Assembly (NCBI GenBank): GCA_027459845.1
Contig: DAIDGS010000036.1
Span: 1-35,702 of the forward strand
DNA length: 35,702 nt
Direction of reading: 5' to 3'
Source of the DNA: Vulcanimicrobiota bacterium
GTDB taxonomy: Bacteria > Vulcanimicrobiota > Vulcanimicrobiia > Vulcanimicrobiales > Vulcanimicrobiaceae
A model generated the notes under the pieces. It saw only the letters and a program-made list of their open reading frames with translations, did not search any database and was not told the origin of the DNA. The translations under genes were made by a program, and so were the position numbers. This document shows, piece after piece, positions 7,624 through 17,300 of the stretch (the stretch's first letter is position 1; every line of letters starts with the position of its first letter).

Positions 7624-8747
7624 TGCTACGCGTTCTGCTTATCGCAAATAGCTTCGATCCAGCCGAGCGGCATGCCGGCGGCTTCATCCATCTCACCGAA
7701 GTCGCAACGCGTTGGGGCGATGTCGAGCTCACGGTGATGGCGCCTAGTTGCGCGCGTCACATCATCGAACGCCGCATCCCGATCCTGCGCTACTGCGCTA
7801 CGCCGGACATACGCTGGGCGCCGCGCGCGCTGCAGTGGCTGCTGCGGGGAGTCCTTTCGATGCCGAAAGGTTATGCGCTGCGGAAGAACTGCGACGTAAC
7901 GCTGGTCCTGGCGCCGTTTCTGCCCGACATCTTGCCCGCAACAGCTTTCGGACTCGATCGTAGCGCGGTATACCTTTGGCATTTCATCGGCGATCCGTGG
8001 CGTCGCCCGGGAAATCGCTTGCGCAACCTTTTGGCGTCGATAAACGAAAGTCTGGGCAGCGCACTCGCGCGCAGGGCTCGCGTCCTCATCGCCGGGACCA
8101 AACTCGTTGCGCACGAGTTCGCTCCTCGGGGCCGTGCTAAAACGTTCGTCACCAGTAACGGGGTGGATCACCTCGCGCCCTCGCCACCGGTCGCGACGCG
8201 CTCCGGAGTCGTGTCGGTGGGGAGGTTGCACCCGGCCAAAGGGGTTGAGGACCTGTTGCGTGCCTGGGCACGATTGCCTGCGGAACTACGTCGCGAAGGG
8301 ATGCGAATCGTCGGCGAAGGCACCGCAACGTACGTGCGACGACTACAGGTACTCGCGGCCGAACTGGGTGTCGCCGATTCCGTCACGATCGTCGAGGGTG
8401 CCGATGACGCCGCTAAGGTGCGCGAACTCGCCGCCGCGCGCGTCTTTGCCTTTGCAAGCCGAGAGGAAGGCTGGTGCATTGCGCTCGCCGAGGCAATGCG
8501 CGAGCAGCTTCCCTGCGTTACCTACGCGCTCCCGGTCTTTGACGAAGTCTTCCCCCAGGGGAGACTCGCAGTGCCGATCGGCGATATCGAGGCGTTTGCA
8601 TCGGCGCTCCATCGGCTGCTCGCGAATGAATCCTTGCGCCAACGCGTGGCAGGCGAGGCGGGGCGCACGGCGCAGGCGCTGACCTGGCACCGTGCGGCCG
8701 ACGTAGAGCGGATTGCGCTGCTCTACGCGGCCGGTCGCTCGGTCTGA
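7623..8747 (+). CDS. GT4 glycosyltransferase, last gene of the operon
   Basis: 374 residues, GT-B fold. The N-terminal acceptor domain begins MLRVLLIANSFDPAERHAGG, a Gly-rich loop typical of family 4. The donor domain includes VVSVGRLHPAKGVEDLLRAW and the EX7E motif within REEGWCIALAEAM, followed by an AVPIGDIEAFASAL tail. The enzyme is soluble and would act on lipid-linked acceptors at the cytosolic face. The start ATG overlaps the GT9 stop (TGATG); a GTG three bases upstream is also possible. It lies convergent to a giant GT-C gene, with about 250 bases of degraded sequence between them. Confidence 0.9.
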   Translation: MLRVLLIANSFDPAERHAGGFIHLTEVATRWGDVELTVMAPSCARHIIERRIPILRYCATPDIRWAPRALQWLLRGVLSMPKGYALRKNCDVTLVLAPFLPDILPATAFGLDRSAVYLWHFIGDPWRRPGNRLRNLLASINESLGSALARRARVLIAGTKLVAHEFAPRGRAKTFVTSNGVDHLAPSPPVATRSGVVSVGRLHPAKGVEDLLRAWARLPAELRREGMRIVGEGTATYVRRLQVLAAELGVADSVTIVEGADDAAKVRELAAARVFAFASREEGWCIALAEAMREQLPCVTYALPVFDEVFPQGRLAVPIGDIEAFASALHRLLANESLRQRVAGEAGRTAQALTWHRAADVERIALLYAAGRSV

Positions 8748-8990
8748 GCGCTGGCGGTGGCTTCGCGTGGGTAGGCTCGTGCACGATTGCCTTGATAGAC
8801 CTTGCGACGTAGCGAATTTGCGTGGCGTCGAGAGCCGGATAGGTGCCGCCACAAAAGAATACGCGGTCTCTAACAGCGTCGCGATTTCGCAGGTCACCGT
8901 CGGCGCGGCCCCGAGAAGGTGCCAACTGCTGGCGGCCTCAGCCAAAACGCGAGGCAAAGCAACGCGATAAGCAGCGGGTCGCCTCGCCGC
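8748..8990 (-). pseudogene. Decayed C-terminal remnant of an RfbH/DegT-family aminotransferase
   Basis: On the minus strand this interval reads, across one stop codon, RFG-stop-GRQQLAP, then GDLRNRDAVRDRV and FFCGGTYPALDATQIRYV followed by ARSIKAIV. This matches by eye the pattern at the end of RfbH-like DegT/DnrJ/EryC1/StrS enzymes (about GNL.RQP...VGDL.N.D.V...F..G.YP.L.....YV). These PLP enzymes make deoxy or amino sugars for surface glycans. The catalytic body is missing, there is an in-frame TGA, and the frame runs on without its own stop into the 3' end of the GT4 gene. I read it as a remnant of a lost sugar-nucleotide gene. The match is by memory of the family pattern, not by search. 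Confidence 0.45.
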
Positions 8991-8996
8991 AAGCGA

Positions 8997-11900
8997 TCAT
9001 CGCCGTGAGCGAGCTTTAGCCGATTCGGCGCTTGCGTTGGGTACGCCGACCAATGGGATGAATGCGACCACGATCGATGCAAACGACAATACGAATCCTA
9101 GCGTCAGGAGCGGTGGCCAGCGATGCACGAGCAGATACGTTCCGGGCAGTACGTTGCTGAAACAAGTAGCGACGAGGTCGCACTGAACCCCACGACCTTC
9201 GAACCCGTCTCTTTTTAGGACCCAGTACCCATCGTCGAGATGGTTGATCTTCAAACCGGTGCGCGCGCCGACCGCGACTTTGGATCGCAACGTCCCCAGC
9301 GCCACCGTTTTGACCTTTGCCAGCGGGTTCGGGCGAAGCTGGGCAAGTGGCTGCAGTAGCGTGAGCGACTCGGAACCGGCCGCCAGGCGTACGCCCAAGC
9401 GGTGTAGCCCGGTCCGCCCAATGACGAACGCGCCTGCAGGCAAACGCTTACCGTCGAGCTTAAAGGCAGGCGCGACAGGTCCTAGAAACCAGTCGGTTTG
9501 CCGCTGCCGGATGCTGTACCGGCCGGCCGGCATCCAGAGCGTCCGTGTGCGCCACGTTGGGCCGAGGACCTTAGTGCGGGTGTAAACGTGCGCCAGGGTG
9601 GCCGACCCCTGCCACTTGACCCAAAGCGCGCAGCGTCGAGCAGACGACGTGAGGGTGAGAATGGCTAACCCGGAGGTGTGGGTTGCAAGCTGGGTCGCGG
9701 TTTTGTTCCCGCAGCGGAGCGCGGTTTCGACCGCTCCGTTACCCAGCACGCCTTCGGCGCCGACCGCGAAGAGCGTAGGTTTCCCCGAGCCGAGGACGCG
9801 CGCGCGCAGCCACGCGCCGCGGCGGCCGAACAGGCCATTGAACGTAAACGCATCGCGACCAAAGCCCCCGGCGGCGCGAACGACGGCAAGCACCCCAGGA
9901 CCGTCGGTGAAAAGAAGATCGCCCGAGCGCTTTCCGGGCTGACTTCTGTATGTTGGCAGCGACGGCTCGCGTCGCACAAGTGTGAGCTCGGCGCGCGGCG
10001 CACCGGTCACTCCGATACGGTCGCCCGGAACCACGCGCAACGTCGCATACGTATAGACGTCGTCCGGCGTGTTCTTCAAGTGCTCCAAACGCGTCGCCGA
10101 GCGCTTGGCTGCTGCCCCGACGACCACCGCCAGCGTCCTGCGGTAGCGTTGCGGGGCTCGCGCGATGGCAACGACCGTAGCCGACTTTCCGCGCCAGCGA
10201 AACCCGTGGGCGACGGGAGTGAGGGCATAGTCGCGATCGCGCGCCGGGTCGAACGCATCGCTTCCGATCGCGATCGCGCCGGTGGACCCGTACTTGGCGA
10301 GCTTATCGAGCGTCGATGTCGTCACGATCGCTACACCGTCGAGTGCAAATCCCGTCCACGTGTACCCCATGTCGCCAATGCCAAGCGGCGCGACGCGGAT
10401 CTTGAGATCCACGGTGCATCCACGTCTGCAGCCTGCGAGCGGGAGGTCGAACCAGCGAAGGCCGAGCGACGGAAGAAAGCGGAAGCTCTGTTCGGGACGG
10501 TCACCGACGTGAATGGTGAGGTAAGTGTACGCATGTGAGGCATAGCGCAGCAGCAGCGTGTAGGCCCTACGGTGCACCGGAACGCGAACCTTCGCATGGA
10601 GCACGGCGCGTCCGATAAGTTGGATGGCGCCCTGCTCGCTGAAGGTCGGCGAATCGCCATCGATTGCATTGCGATACCAAGGCTGTGCCAGTTCGTAGCG
10701 ACCGACGACGTAAGCGGCGTCGGCGTCGACCAAGCGAGTGCACTCCGGGCAAAGGCGCACCCCTGGTTCCCAGCGGATGCTGTCCTGTGCGGTCAACGCA
10801 TCGTATGGCTGATAGTCGCTGTAGGTCGGAAACGCGCACGACGCGCCGGGACGAACAAAGTCGACGTGTCGTAGCCCGGCATCCGCGAGAAGGTAGTCGA
10901 GGTTGCCCGGGCCACCGAACAAACACGACGTGCGATCGGCCACCACTAGTGGGTCGACGTGCGGCAATGCCTTCACATAAACGCCGTCACGTGCGTCGAA
11001 AATGGTGCGCCCCAACGGAATCGAGCGATAGATCGCGGAGAAGTCGGGTGCGTACCGTTCGAAGCTGCGTTGCCAGGCGGGGGTCGCGATGACGGTGCCG
11101 ATGCCGGCGCGCGCCAGAAGTCCGATGCCCCCGATTCCGTCGGTTCCAAAGCGTGCTCCGAACGCCCGCGCGCTGAAAATCGTCGGTGTTGGGACGCCGT
11201 AGCCGTCACCGTCGTCAAAAGCTCCGCCGCGCGCGACCGCGTACGAAGCGGTGCGATAGCCGTTCGCTGCTGCCAACGCATTGACGCGCGCTAGGTGCGG
11301 CTCGACCGCCGCCACGTCGTTTTCAGCCTGCCAGACGTGAGCGCACGCGCCGAAGGAGAGGAAGCTGGCGAGGCTGACGACGGCAAGCCCCGCAGCGAGC
11401 GCGGCAAGCCGCGCTCCCATGCGCGTCAGCGCGCGCAACCCCTCTGCAGCGCCCAGTGCAATCGCCAGTGCGGGAACGGTAAGCCAACGGTCGGGTGTAC
11501 GCAGCTCGCCGAGCAAGGGGAGGTGCGTGATCAACCACCAGGCTGGGATCCCAACCTCCAGGTTGGGTCCGAAGGCCAGCAACACCAGGCCCACGACCAG
11601 GAGCGCGAGGAATGCCGTTGCCGTTCGTCGCACGCGCGCGAGTAGACCGCGAAGTCCGACGTATGCCAGATACCACACGCTGATGCCGCCAGGCAGGGCG
11701 AGGTAGAGGAACGGCGAGGCATTCACGAGTCCGCTTGGATCGACGAGTTGCTCGCGCGGCGCCAGGGCTAACGTCTCACGCAACGTCTGACTGAACAGCG
11801 TGAGAAATCCGGGAAATGCGAGCGCAGCTCCGCGGGTCGCCGAAGGCGAAAGCACCCCTTGAAACAGGGAAGCGCATACGAGATAGAGCGACGGTCCGAT

Positions 11901-12599
11901 TAGGAGCGGCAACGATGCAACGGCGTAGGTCAGCCAGCGTTTGCGACTCGCCGTTCGGTCGAATGCATAAGCGGCTAGGCACGCGTAGGTCGGGAGGCTC
12001 ACGAGGAAGAGGAACTCGATGTGCGGCACCGTCCCGGCGCAGGCGCAAAGCAGCGCCGCCAGCGGGAGCGCGCGCTCGCCGAATCGGCGAATCGCGATCA
12101 CGCCGAAGCATAGCGCCCACGGGAGCAGCACGCTGGGCCACACGACGCTCAAGCCGGCTCGCAAATTGAGGCAGACCAGCGGCATCGTGGCGTAGATCAA
12201 TCCCGCGAGGACTGCCCAGCAGCGTTCGCGCGCAAACACGCGTGCGAGCGCGTACGCGCCGCTTGCGGCACCCGCCAGCAGCAAAACCTGGAGCACCTTA
12301 ATCGCCGTCCAGCCGTTGTGGACGATCAGCGTGAGCGGAGCGAGCGTCACGTACTCGAAGAGCGAATTGTAGAAAAACTGCGGAATGTCGTACCAGCCGT
12401 TCCATCCCAAGAAGTCGAGAGCGTCGACCGGCGTGTGAACCAGATGCCGCGCATACTCGGCAACCGCATAATCAAAGCCGATGTCGCGCGCGTACGCCCA
12501 CGGTGGCGCCGCCGCAGTCACGAACTGCCACGCGCGCCACGCCAAAAGCGCGAACGTAACGCCCGCAATCGCCCAGATGATCGCCCCACGAGCCTTCAC
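8997..12599 (-). CDS. Giant GT-C-like membrane glycosyltransferase with extracytoplasmic beta-rich region (1200 aa)
   Basis: A GTG start at 12599 has AGGGAG 8 bases upstream. Residues 7-29 form helix 1, followed by an acidic loop (YARDIGFDY, Asp39/Asp43), where GT-C enzymes keep their catalytic acid. About ten more helices reach residue 420. The loop LGELRTPDRWLTVPALAIAL (363-382) matches the R-x-P-x-R region of YfhO/AftD-like proteins. Residues about 420-1155 are extracytoplasmic and beta-rich, with many cysteines (CPEC, CRRGC, CALWVKW). One helix lies near 1160-1185, and the end is basic (KARSRR). GT-C enzymes use polyprenyl-phosphate sugars outside the inner membrane; the sugar here is unknown. 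Related to the three other GT-C proteins in the window but the most divergent. It could also be a non-catalytic YfhO-like protein. Confidence 0.78.
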   Translation of the reverse strand: MKARGAIIWAIAGVTFALLAWRAWQFVTAAAPPWAYARDIGFDYAVAEYARHLVHTPVDALDFLGWNGWYDIPQFFYNSLFEYVTLAPLTLIVHNGWTAIKVLQVLLLAGAASGAYALARVFARERCWAVLAGLIYATMPLVCLNLRAGLSVVWPSVLLPWALCFGVIAIRRFGERALPLAALLCACAGTVPHIEFLFLVSLPTYACLAAYAFDRTASRKRWLTYAVASLPLLIGPSLYLVCASLFQGVLSPSATRGAALAFPGFLTLFSQTLRETLALAPREQLVDPSGLVNASPFLYLALPGGISVWYLAYVGLRGLLARVRRTATAFLALLVVGLVLLAFGPNLEVGIPAWWLITHLPLLGELRTPDRWLTVPALAIALGAAEGLRALTRMGARLAALAAGLAVVSLASFLSFGACAHVWQAENDVAAVEPHLARVNALAAANGYRTASYAVARGGAFDDGDGYGVPTPTIFSARAFGARFGTDGIGGIGLLARAGIGTVIATPAWQRSFERYAPDFSAIYRSIPLGRTIFDARDGVYVKALPHVDPLVVADRTSCLFGGPGNLDYLLADAGLRHVDFVRPGASCAFPTYSDYQPYDALTAQDSIRWEPGVRLCPECTRLVDADAAYVVGRYELAQPWYRNAIDGDSPTFSEQGAIQLIGRAVLHAKVRVPVHRRAYTLLLRYASHAYTYLTIHVGDRPEQSFRFLPSLGLRWFDLPLAGCRRGCTVDLKIRVAPLGIGDMGYTWTGFALDGVAIVTTSTLDKLAKYGSTGAIAIGSDAFDPARDRDYALTPVAHGFRWRGKSATVVAIARAPQRYRRTLAVVVGAAAKRSATRLEHLKNTPDDVYTYATLRVVPGDRIGVTGAPRAELTLVRREPSLPTYRSQPGKRSGDLLFTDGPGVLAVVRAAGGFGRDAFTFNGLFGRRGAWLRARVLGSGKPTLFAVGAEGVLGNGAVETALRCGNKTATQLATHTSGLAILTLTSSARRCALWVKWQGSATLAHVYTRTKVLGPTWRTRTLWMPAGRYSIRQRQTDWFLGPVAPAFKLDGKRLPAGAFVIGRTGLHRLGVRLAAGSESLTLLQPLAQLRPNPLAKVKTVALGTLRSKVAVGARTGLKINHLDDGYWVLKRDGFEGRGVQCDLVATCFSNVLPGTYLLVHRWPPLLTLGFVLSFASIVVAFIPLVGVPNASAESAKARSRR

Positions 12600-12607
12600 C
12601 GCCCCGT

Positions 12608-12613
12608 CTCCCT
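12608..12613 (-). promoter_or_regulatory. Ribosome binding site fixing the GTG start of the 1200-aa GT-C gene
   Basis: Read on the minus strand, AGGGAG lies 8 bases before the GTG at 12599. It supports that start over later in-frame codons. Confidence 0.6.
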
Positions 12614-12667
12614 CTCTTCATGCTTTCCGCCGCCGACGCGCTAGGTCTCGCCGCGCCGCAGGCCGTC

Positions 12668-12675
12668 AGGGAGGA
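12668..12675 (+). promoter_or_regulatory. Strong ribosome binding site ahead of a short upstream ORF
   Basis: AGGGAGGA sits 8 bases before ATG 12684. It is one of the best ribosome sites in the window, yet that ATG opens only an 18-codon frame that ends on the start codon of the GT2 gene. Confidence 0.55.
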
Positions 12676-12683
12676 TTGGCGTC

Positions 12684-12740
12684 ATGGGGCGGCTGAACCC
12701 CCCTGCAATGCATGCGCCCTTGGTTGCAGCGGTGCCGTGA
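12684..12740 (+). CDS. Possible 18-residue leader peptide coupled to the GT2 gene
   Basis: The frame ATG 12684 to TGA 12738-12740 encodes MGRLNPPAMHAPLVAAVP. It has a strong ribosome site, and its TGA overlaps the GTG start of the GT2 gene at 12737 (GTGA), the overlap used by many coupled gene pairs here. The GT2 start has no ribosome site of its own. Translating the leader could therefore feed ribosomes to the GT2 gene. No peptide homology is recognised. The alternative is that the GT2 gene starts at an upstream in-frame ATG (12620) and this short frame is chance. Confidence 0.42.
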   Translation: MGRLNPPAMHAPLVAAVP

Positions 12741-13549
12741 TCGACGGTTCGCTCTCGGTAATCGTACCTGCGTATAACGAGTCGCAGACGATCTTTCATA
12801 ACATCGAAGAGACGGTCGCAACGCTGGAGTCGTTCGGATGCGATTTTGAAGTGATCGTCGTCGATGATGGAAGCAACGACGAGACCTATTTGCACGCTGC
12901 CCGGCTGCTGATCGAGAACGCGCACCGCGTAAGGGTGGTGCGCTGCGAGGTCAATCAAGGGAAAGGCAACGCCTTGATCTGCGGCGCAGGCTATGCGGCC
13001 GGCGATTACTTGGTATTTCTCGACGCCGACATGGACCTGCATCCGCGGCAACTGCCGAAACTTTTTGAAATTATGCACGCGACCGCCGCGGATGTGGTGA
13101 TCGGTGCCAAGCGACACCCCGAATCGAAGGTCAACTACCCGCCCCTGCGCAAACTCCTCAGTGCCGGATACTATCTCTTGGTGCGTGTGCTCTTTGGGCT
13201 CCCGATTCGCGACACGCAGACCGGCCTCAAAGTCTTTAAGGCGCGCGTCGTCCGCGACGTCTTTCCGCGCGTATTGGTCAAACGATTCGCCTTTGATATC
13301 GAGGTGCTGACGAATGCGCATCGATTAGGCTATCGTATCGTCGATGCGCCTGTCACGCTTGAATTTCGGCGCGGAGAAGGGCGCGTTCGCCCACACGACA
13401 TCAAGGCGATGCTTTTCGACACCTTGAGCGTCTTCTATCGCATGCATCTGCGCCACTACTACGATTCTATCGAGCCTGCCCCGCTCGACACGCTTGCATC
13501 GGTGAAGGAATCCTACGAACTCACCGAGCCGCAGCAATCGGCCGTGTAG
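12737..13549 (+). CDS. GT2 glycosyltransferase, polyprenyl-phosphate sugar synthase-like (DPM1/GtrB type)
   Basis: 270 residues from GTG 12737. The GT-A motifs are clear: LSVIVPAYNESQTI, VIVVDDGSNDET, NQGKGNALICGAGYA, VFLDADMDLHPRQL (metal-binding DAD), then RDTQTGLKVFKA and FAFDIEVL, the signature of dolichyl/undecaprenyl-phosphate mannose or glucose synthases. It lacks the extra C-terminal membrane helices of GtrB and ends in a polar tail. Its likely role is to load a sugar onto polyprenyl phosphate for the GT-C enzymes around it, which is inference from family and context. An in-frame ATG at 12620 would add a 39-residue Cys-containing, poorly conserved-looking N-terminus; GTG 12737 is preferred because it starts just before the fold and is coupled to a short upstream frame. 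Its 3' end overlaps the convergent methyltransferase by 29 bases. Confidence 0.88.
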   Translation: MIDGSLSVIVPAYNESQTIFHNIEETVATLESFGCDFEVIVVDDGSNDETYLHAARLLIENAHRVRVVRCEVNQGKGNALICGAGYAAGDYLVFLDADMDLHPRQLPKLFEIMHATAADVVIGAKRHPESKVNYPPLRKLLSAGYYLLVRVLFGLPIRDTQTGLKVFKARVVRDVFPRVLVKRFAFDIEVLTNAHRLGYRIVDAPVTLEFRRGEGRVRPHDIKAMLFDTLSVFYRMHLRHYYDSIEPAPLDTLASVKESYELTEPQQSAV

Positions 13550-14279
13550 CGACTGCGACCAATCCGTCGCACCAGTCGAGTTCGATTGCCGGACAGATCA
13601 GGCGTCGAGGCAGGAGAAACGCCACACGCGATGCGCTCCACGCGTAGTGCGTACGCGTGATATCGACGTTTTCAAAATGGAGTCGAAGTATTGCGTACAG
13701 ATCGTACCATGGGTAGTTTTGCACGTGGGTGAAGTCGCGCGCGATTCCTCCGGGTGATGTTGGATTTGGCGTCGAGAGCAGCAGCGTCCCGGAGCGGTCG
13801 AGCACCGTCGTCAACTCCCCGAGAAGGGTCTCAAATGTATCCGCCGACATGTGTTCGATGACTTCGCTCGCGATGGCCACGTCGATTGGAACGCCTACTT
13901 GGCGCGGCGTGTCGATGCGCTGATAACCGCCTTCGACATTGGGGTCGCGCTCGACCCCGAAGTAGCCGCCGACGCGCGTTCCGTAGCGTTCGCGAAGGTG
14001 TCGGTATAGGTCGCCGTTTCCGGGACCGAATTCGAGCACGTTGATCGAGCTCTCTGCCCGTTGCGCGATGCGGTCTACGAAACGCCATAAGGGCGGCCGG
14101 TCAAGCACCATAAACGGGCCCACGCGGCGGGAGCGTTCGGCTATACCGGCGCGCGCTATTAGTGGGAAAAATACACGCGCCGGTGGCCCCCCTAGCGTCG
14201 AGCTCTCGTTGGCGCGGTATTTGCGTAGCCCCTCACGACGAAAGGCCATGATTTCGTGGTAACGGTCAGCGAGTGGCAT
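13521..14279 (-). CDS. SAM-dependent methyltransferase
   Basis: 252 residues. The class I Rossmann core starts with NVLEFGPGNGDLYRHL (80-95, SAM-binding motif I). GVERDPN (108-114) is the acidic end of strand 2. VPIDVAIASEVIEHMSADTF (130-149) and GTLLLSTPNPTSPGG are the later Methyltransf_11/23-type motifs. The N-terminal 60 residues are basic and may help bind the substrate. The likely target is a sugar or lipid-linked glycan of this locus, which is inference. The ATG at 14279 has GGGA just upstream on the minus strand. The gene diverges from the GT-C gene at 14375 and overlaps the end of the GT2 gene by 29 bases. Confidence 0.88.
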   Translation of the reverse strand: MPLADRYHEIMAFRREGLRKYRANESSTLGGPPARVFFPLIARAGIAERSRRVGPFMVLDRPPLWRFVDRIAQRAESSINVLEFGPGNGDLYRHLRERYGTRVGGYFGVERDPNVEGGYQRIDTPRQVGVPIDVAIASEVIEHMSADTFETLLGELTTVLDRSGTLLLSTPNPTSPGGIARDFTHVQNYPWYDLYAILRLHFENVDITRTHYAWSASRVAFLLPRRLICPAIELDWCDGLVAVATRPIAAAR

Positions 14280-14374
14280 GCAGGTCCCAAGAAGGGTGTA
14301 TGAGGTGATAACGTCGGCAAGATATTACCGCCGGTGCGGAAAAGTCCTATGGCGTTGCAACGTAGCGAGCGAAC
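14280..14374. promoter_or_regulatory. Divergent promoter region between methyltransferase and GT-C genes
   Basis: This 95-base gap separates two divergent starts and must carry at least one promoter. It is locally AT-richer than its flanks (TGATAACG at about 14305 and AGATATTACCG at about 14320), but no clear -35/-10 pair can be assigned. Confidence 0.35.
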
Positions 14375-17300
14375 ATGAGCCGACTAAAGGTTGGCGGTCG
14401 AAGGCGCGCGATGACGCCGAGCCCGTGGTGGCTGCTGACGCTGGCGTTGCTGCCGCTTATTACCCTTTGGCTGCATTTTCGCGGCGAGATGGTGCTGGGT
14501 TGGGACAGCGTGCCACCGTTACGCCCCGATCTCTACATAGCACAGGCGTTTTCGAATTGGAATTGGGCGCGCGAGCTTGGGCAGCCGCACGTCCTCGATG
14601 GCCTCGCCGAGTTACCGCTCGGCATCGCATACTTTTTGCTTGCGCTTCCCTTCGGACTCGCCGTCGCACAAAAAGTCGTGCTCGTCGCGATATTCGTGCT
14701 GCCGGCGTTCGCAATGTCTTTCTGCGCGCGTCGTCTATTCCCACGCGCGCCGTGGCTCTGGTTTATCGCCGGTTGGTGTTACGCGCTGTCGCCGCTTCTC
14801 TTTGTGCGGTATTACATTCCGATCGTTCCGGTGCAGATCGCCTATGCGATGCTGCCGTTGCTGGTCAACGCGTGGGTCGATGTCGCACGGCGTGGCGGCG
14901 ATGCGCGTCGCCTCCTCGGACTAGCGTTAGCACAGTTCGCCTTGCTGCCGTCCTCGAGCAACGTGGCGTACTGGATCGTCCCGCAGGCGGCCGGCCTATT
15001 GCTCGCCGCCGCGATTGCCGTCGGCAAGCGCGACCAAGATGGAAATCGGAAGTGGTCCGGAATCGCACGTGGGATCGCGATCGTTGCTGCGATCAACGCA
15101 TTCTGGTTCGTTCCGCAGGCGCTGTTTGGCGCGGTCGAGGGTTCGACCTATGCCCATGAGTCGGTGCAAGCCGCTTACACTGCCGGCATTCGCAAGGACG
15201 TTGCCGCGAACTCGAGCGCCTCCTACACGATGCGCTTGACATCGCGGGCGATTGCCCACGTTGGTGACGCGAATGGTCCCTACTGGACCGACGCCGCGAT
15301 ATTTAGGAATCCGGTGTATGCCGCGACGCTATTTGTATGGATTGGACTAGCGCTCGTCGCGATCGCTCGGCGCCCGCGCGATCCGCGGCGAATCGGGCTC
15401 GGCCTGCTTTTGGTTCTCGCGCTGTTCATCATGAAGGGAACCGGTCCACCCCTGGCGGCGCTGCTCGCGTTGGCGTATCGCCTGCCGCTGCTGGGAACGG
15501 TCTTTCGCGACGGGTTCGATAAGCTCTTACCGATGGCAGCCTTTGCGATTGCGCTGCTGGCACCGCTTGCGCTCGCTCCCAGCTCGCGGCGCCGAGACTC
15601 AACCGGCGCCTGGGTCCTGGCCGGGTGTGCGCTGCTTTTAGCGTATCCGTACTGGACGGGACAGATGTTTATGGCGCGACCGGCCGGACCGTCGCTCGCG
15701 TCGATTCCGCCGAACGACGCCTATGCGATCGCGCGCGCGACCGACCGAAACAGTGCGCGAACGCTGTTCCTCCCACCCAGTGGGAATGCCATGCTGACGG
15801 CGACGAACTGGGGATACTTTGGCGAGAACCCCTTTATCTGGCTCGCTCGCGCTCCGCTGATCTCGACGCCGCTTTCGGTGATCAATCGGCCTCAAACCGA
15901 TGCCGTGACATCGGCGCTTTACAGGGCGGTCGAGCGACGCGACGTCGTCGCCTTTAGGTTGCTTGCACGCATTCTCCGTGTCGGATATGTGTTGGTAGCG
16001 CACGATGTCAACTTCGAATACTACGGCGGTCCGACGCCGCGCGCGATGGATGCATTTCTGGGCGAACTCGGCGACACTCGGGTCACGCAAGTTATCGGCC
16101 CGTATACGCTCTGGCGTCTTGCGTGGGTTCCGGATCGCAGCGTCGCGCTCGCACGGCGCCAGATCGTCGCATACGATGCGAGTTTTGCGGCGGCACTCAA
16201 CGTCGTCGGCGCGTGCGGTAGGTTTGCGCGGAGCGCGCTGGTTGCCGGATCGCAAGCAACCGGTGTCTGTACGTTGCGGCGCAACGTCATCCCCCCATCG
16301 GCCTGGATGCCGATGACGTTTCGGCTGCGCGATGGGTACCTGCGAGTACGCGCGAACCTCCGAACGCCGGCCGCGGCGGTGTGGGTCGGTCGCGATGCGT
16401 CGGCGGCGTCATTGGGGGGCGTGGTCGCCGGTACGACTCGAACCGCGGTTCCGCTCGTTCCGTGCCTGCGCTTTGCGTACGCGGCGTTTGCGCCGCGCGG
16501 CCCGACTCGGACGATCGCGATTCCCGCCGCGCCGGTCGGCGGCGGTGGGGTGGATGTCACGCTCCCCGCGTTGCGACCGGGCTTTCAAGACGTGCGCGTC
16601 CTCGCCAGCGTCGATCGCTCGACCGTAGCCGCCGAGGTCGTGGATGCAAACAGCGCGCAAGTGATGGCGCGCACGAAAGGCCTCGCGACCGGCAGTAATG
16701 GGATGACCTTCTATGCCCTCCCCGGTCGGACGTATCGGCTGCGGATTGCCGGCGCGGTGGCGTTTGGCAGTGCACGCGCGGATGTGTTGGGAGCCTCGGT
16801 TCGCGCGGTTCGGCGCAGCAAAATCGGGGCACTTCGGGCGCCCGCCGCGCCCGGCCAGACGTGTCCGGCTAGGTCGCGTGCAAACGCTTTTGCAACCCGG
16901 GATCGTGGTCTGGACGTGGCGCTGGCAATCGAGGGAAAGCATATTTTGGTGCGCACCTACGGCATCGAGCCTCCCTTTGACGTCGCCAAGATGCGTCTGC
17001 CACCCGGCACGAAATTGCTGCGCAATGGCAGCACGTTGATCGATCGTACGGCGATCGACACGACGTTTGCACCCGGGTTCACGGTTCGGCTGCAGGGGTA
17101 TCGGCCCACCGGTCCGGCACGCACCCTGCGCGTCACCGATTTGTCGAGCTCGGGGCCGGTACTCGTGACCGATCTCGATCCACGACGTGGACGAATGACG
17201 TTGCAGACAGGGATCAGCGATCAGTGGGTGCGCTTTCCGCTTCCCGAGCTGCGGCCGGGTCCGTATGCGCTCACCATAGCCAGCGGTGGACTCGTCGGTC

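Noticed and set aside
8894-9082. Short minus-strand frame with a hydrophobic stretch (DPLLIALLCLAFWL)
   Set aside because: It lies across the aminotransferase remnant and the end of the GT-C gene, and has no start signal or family match.
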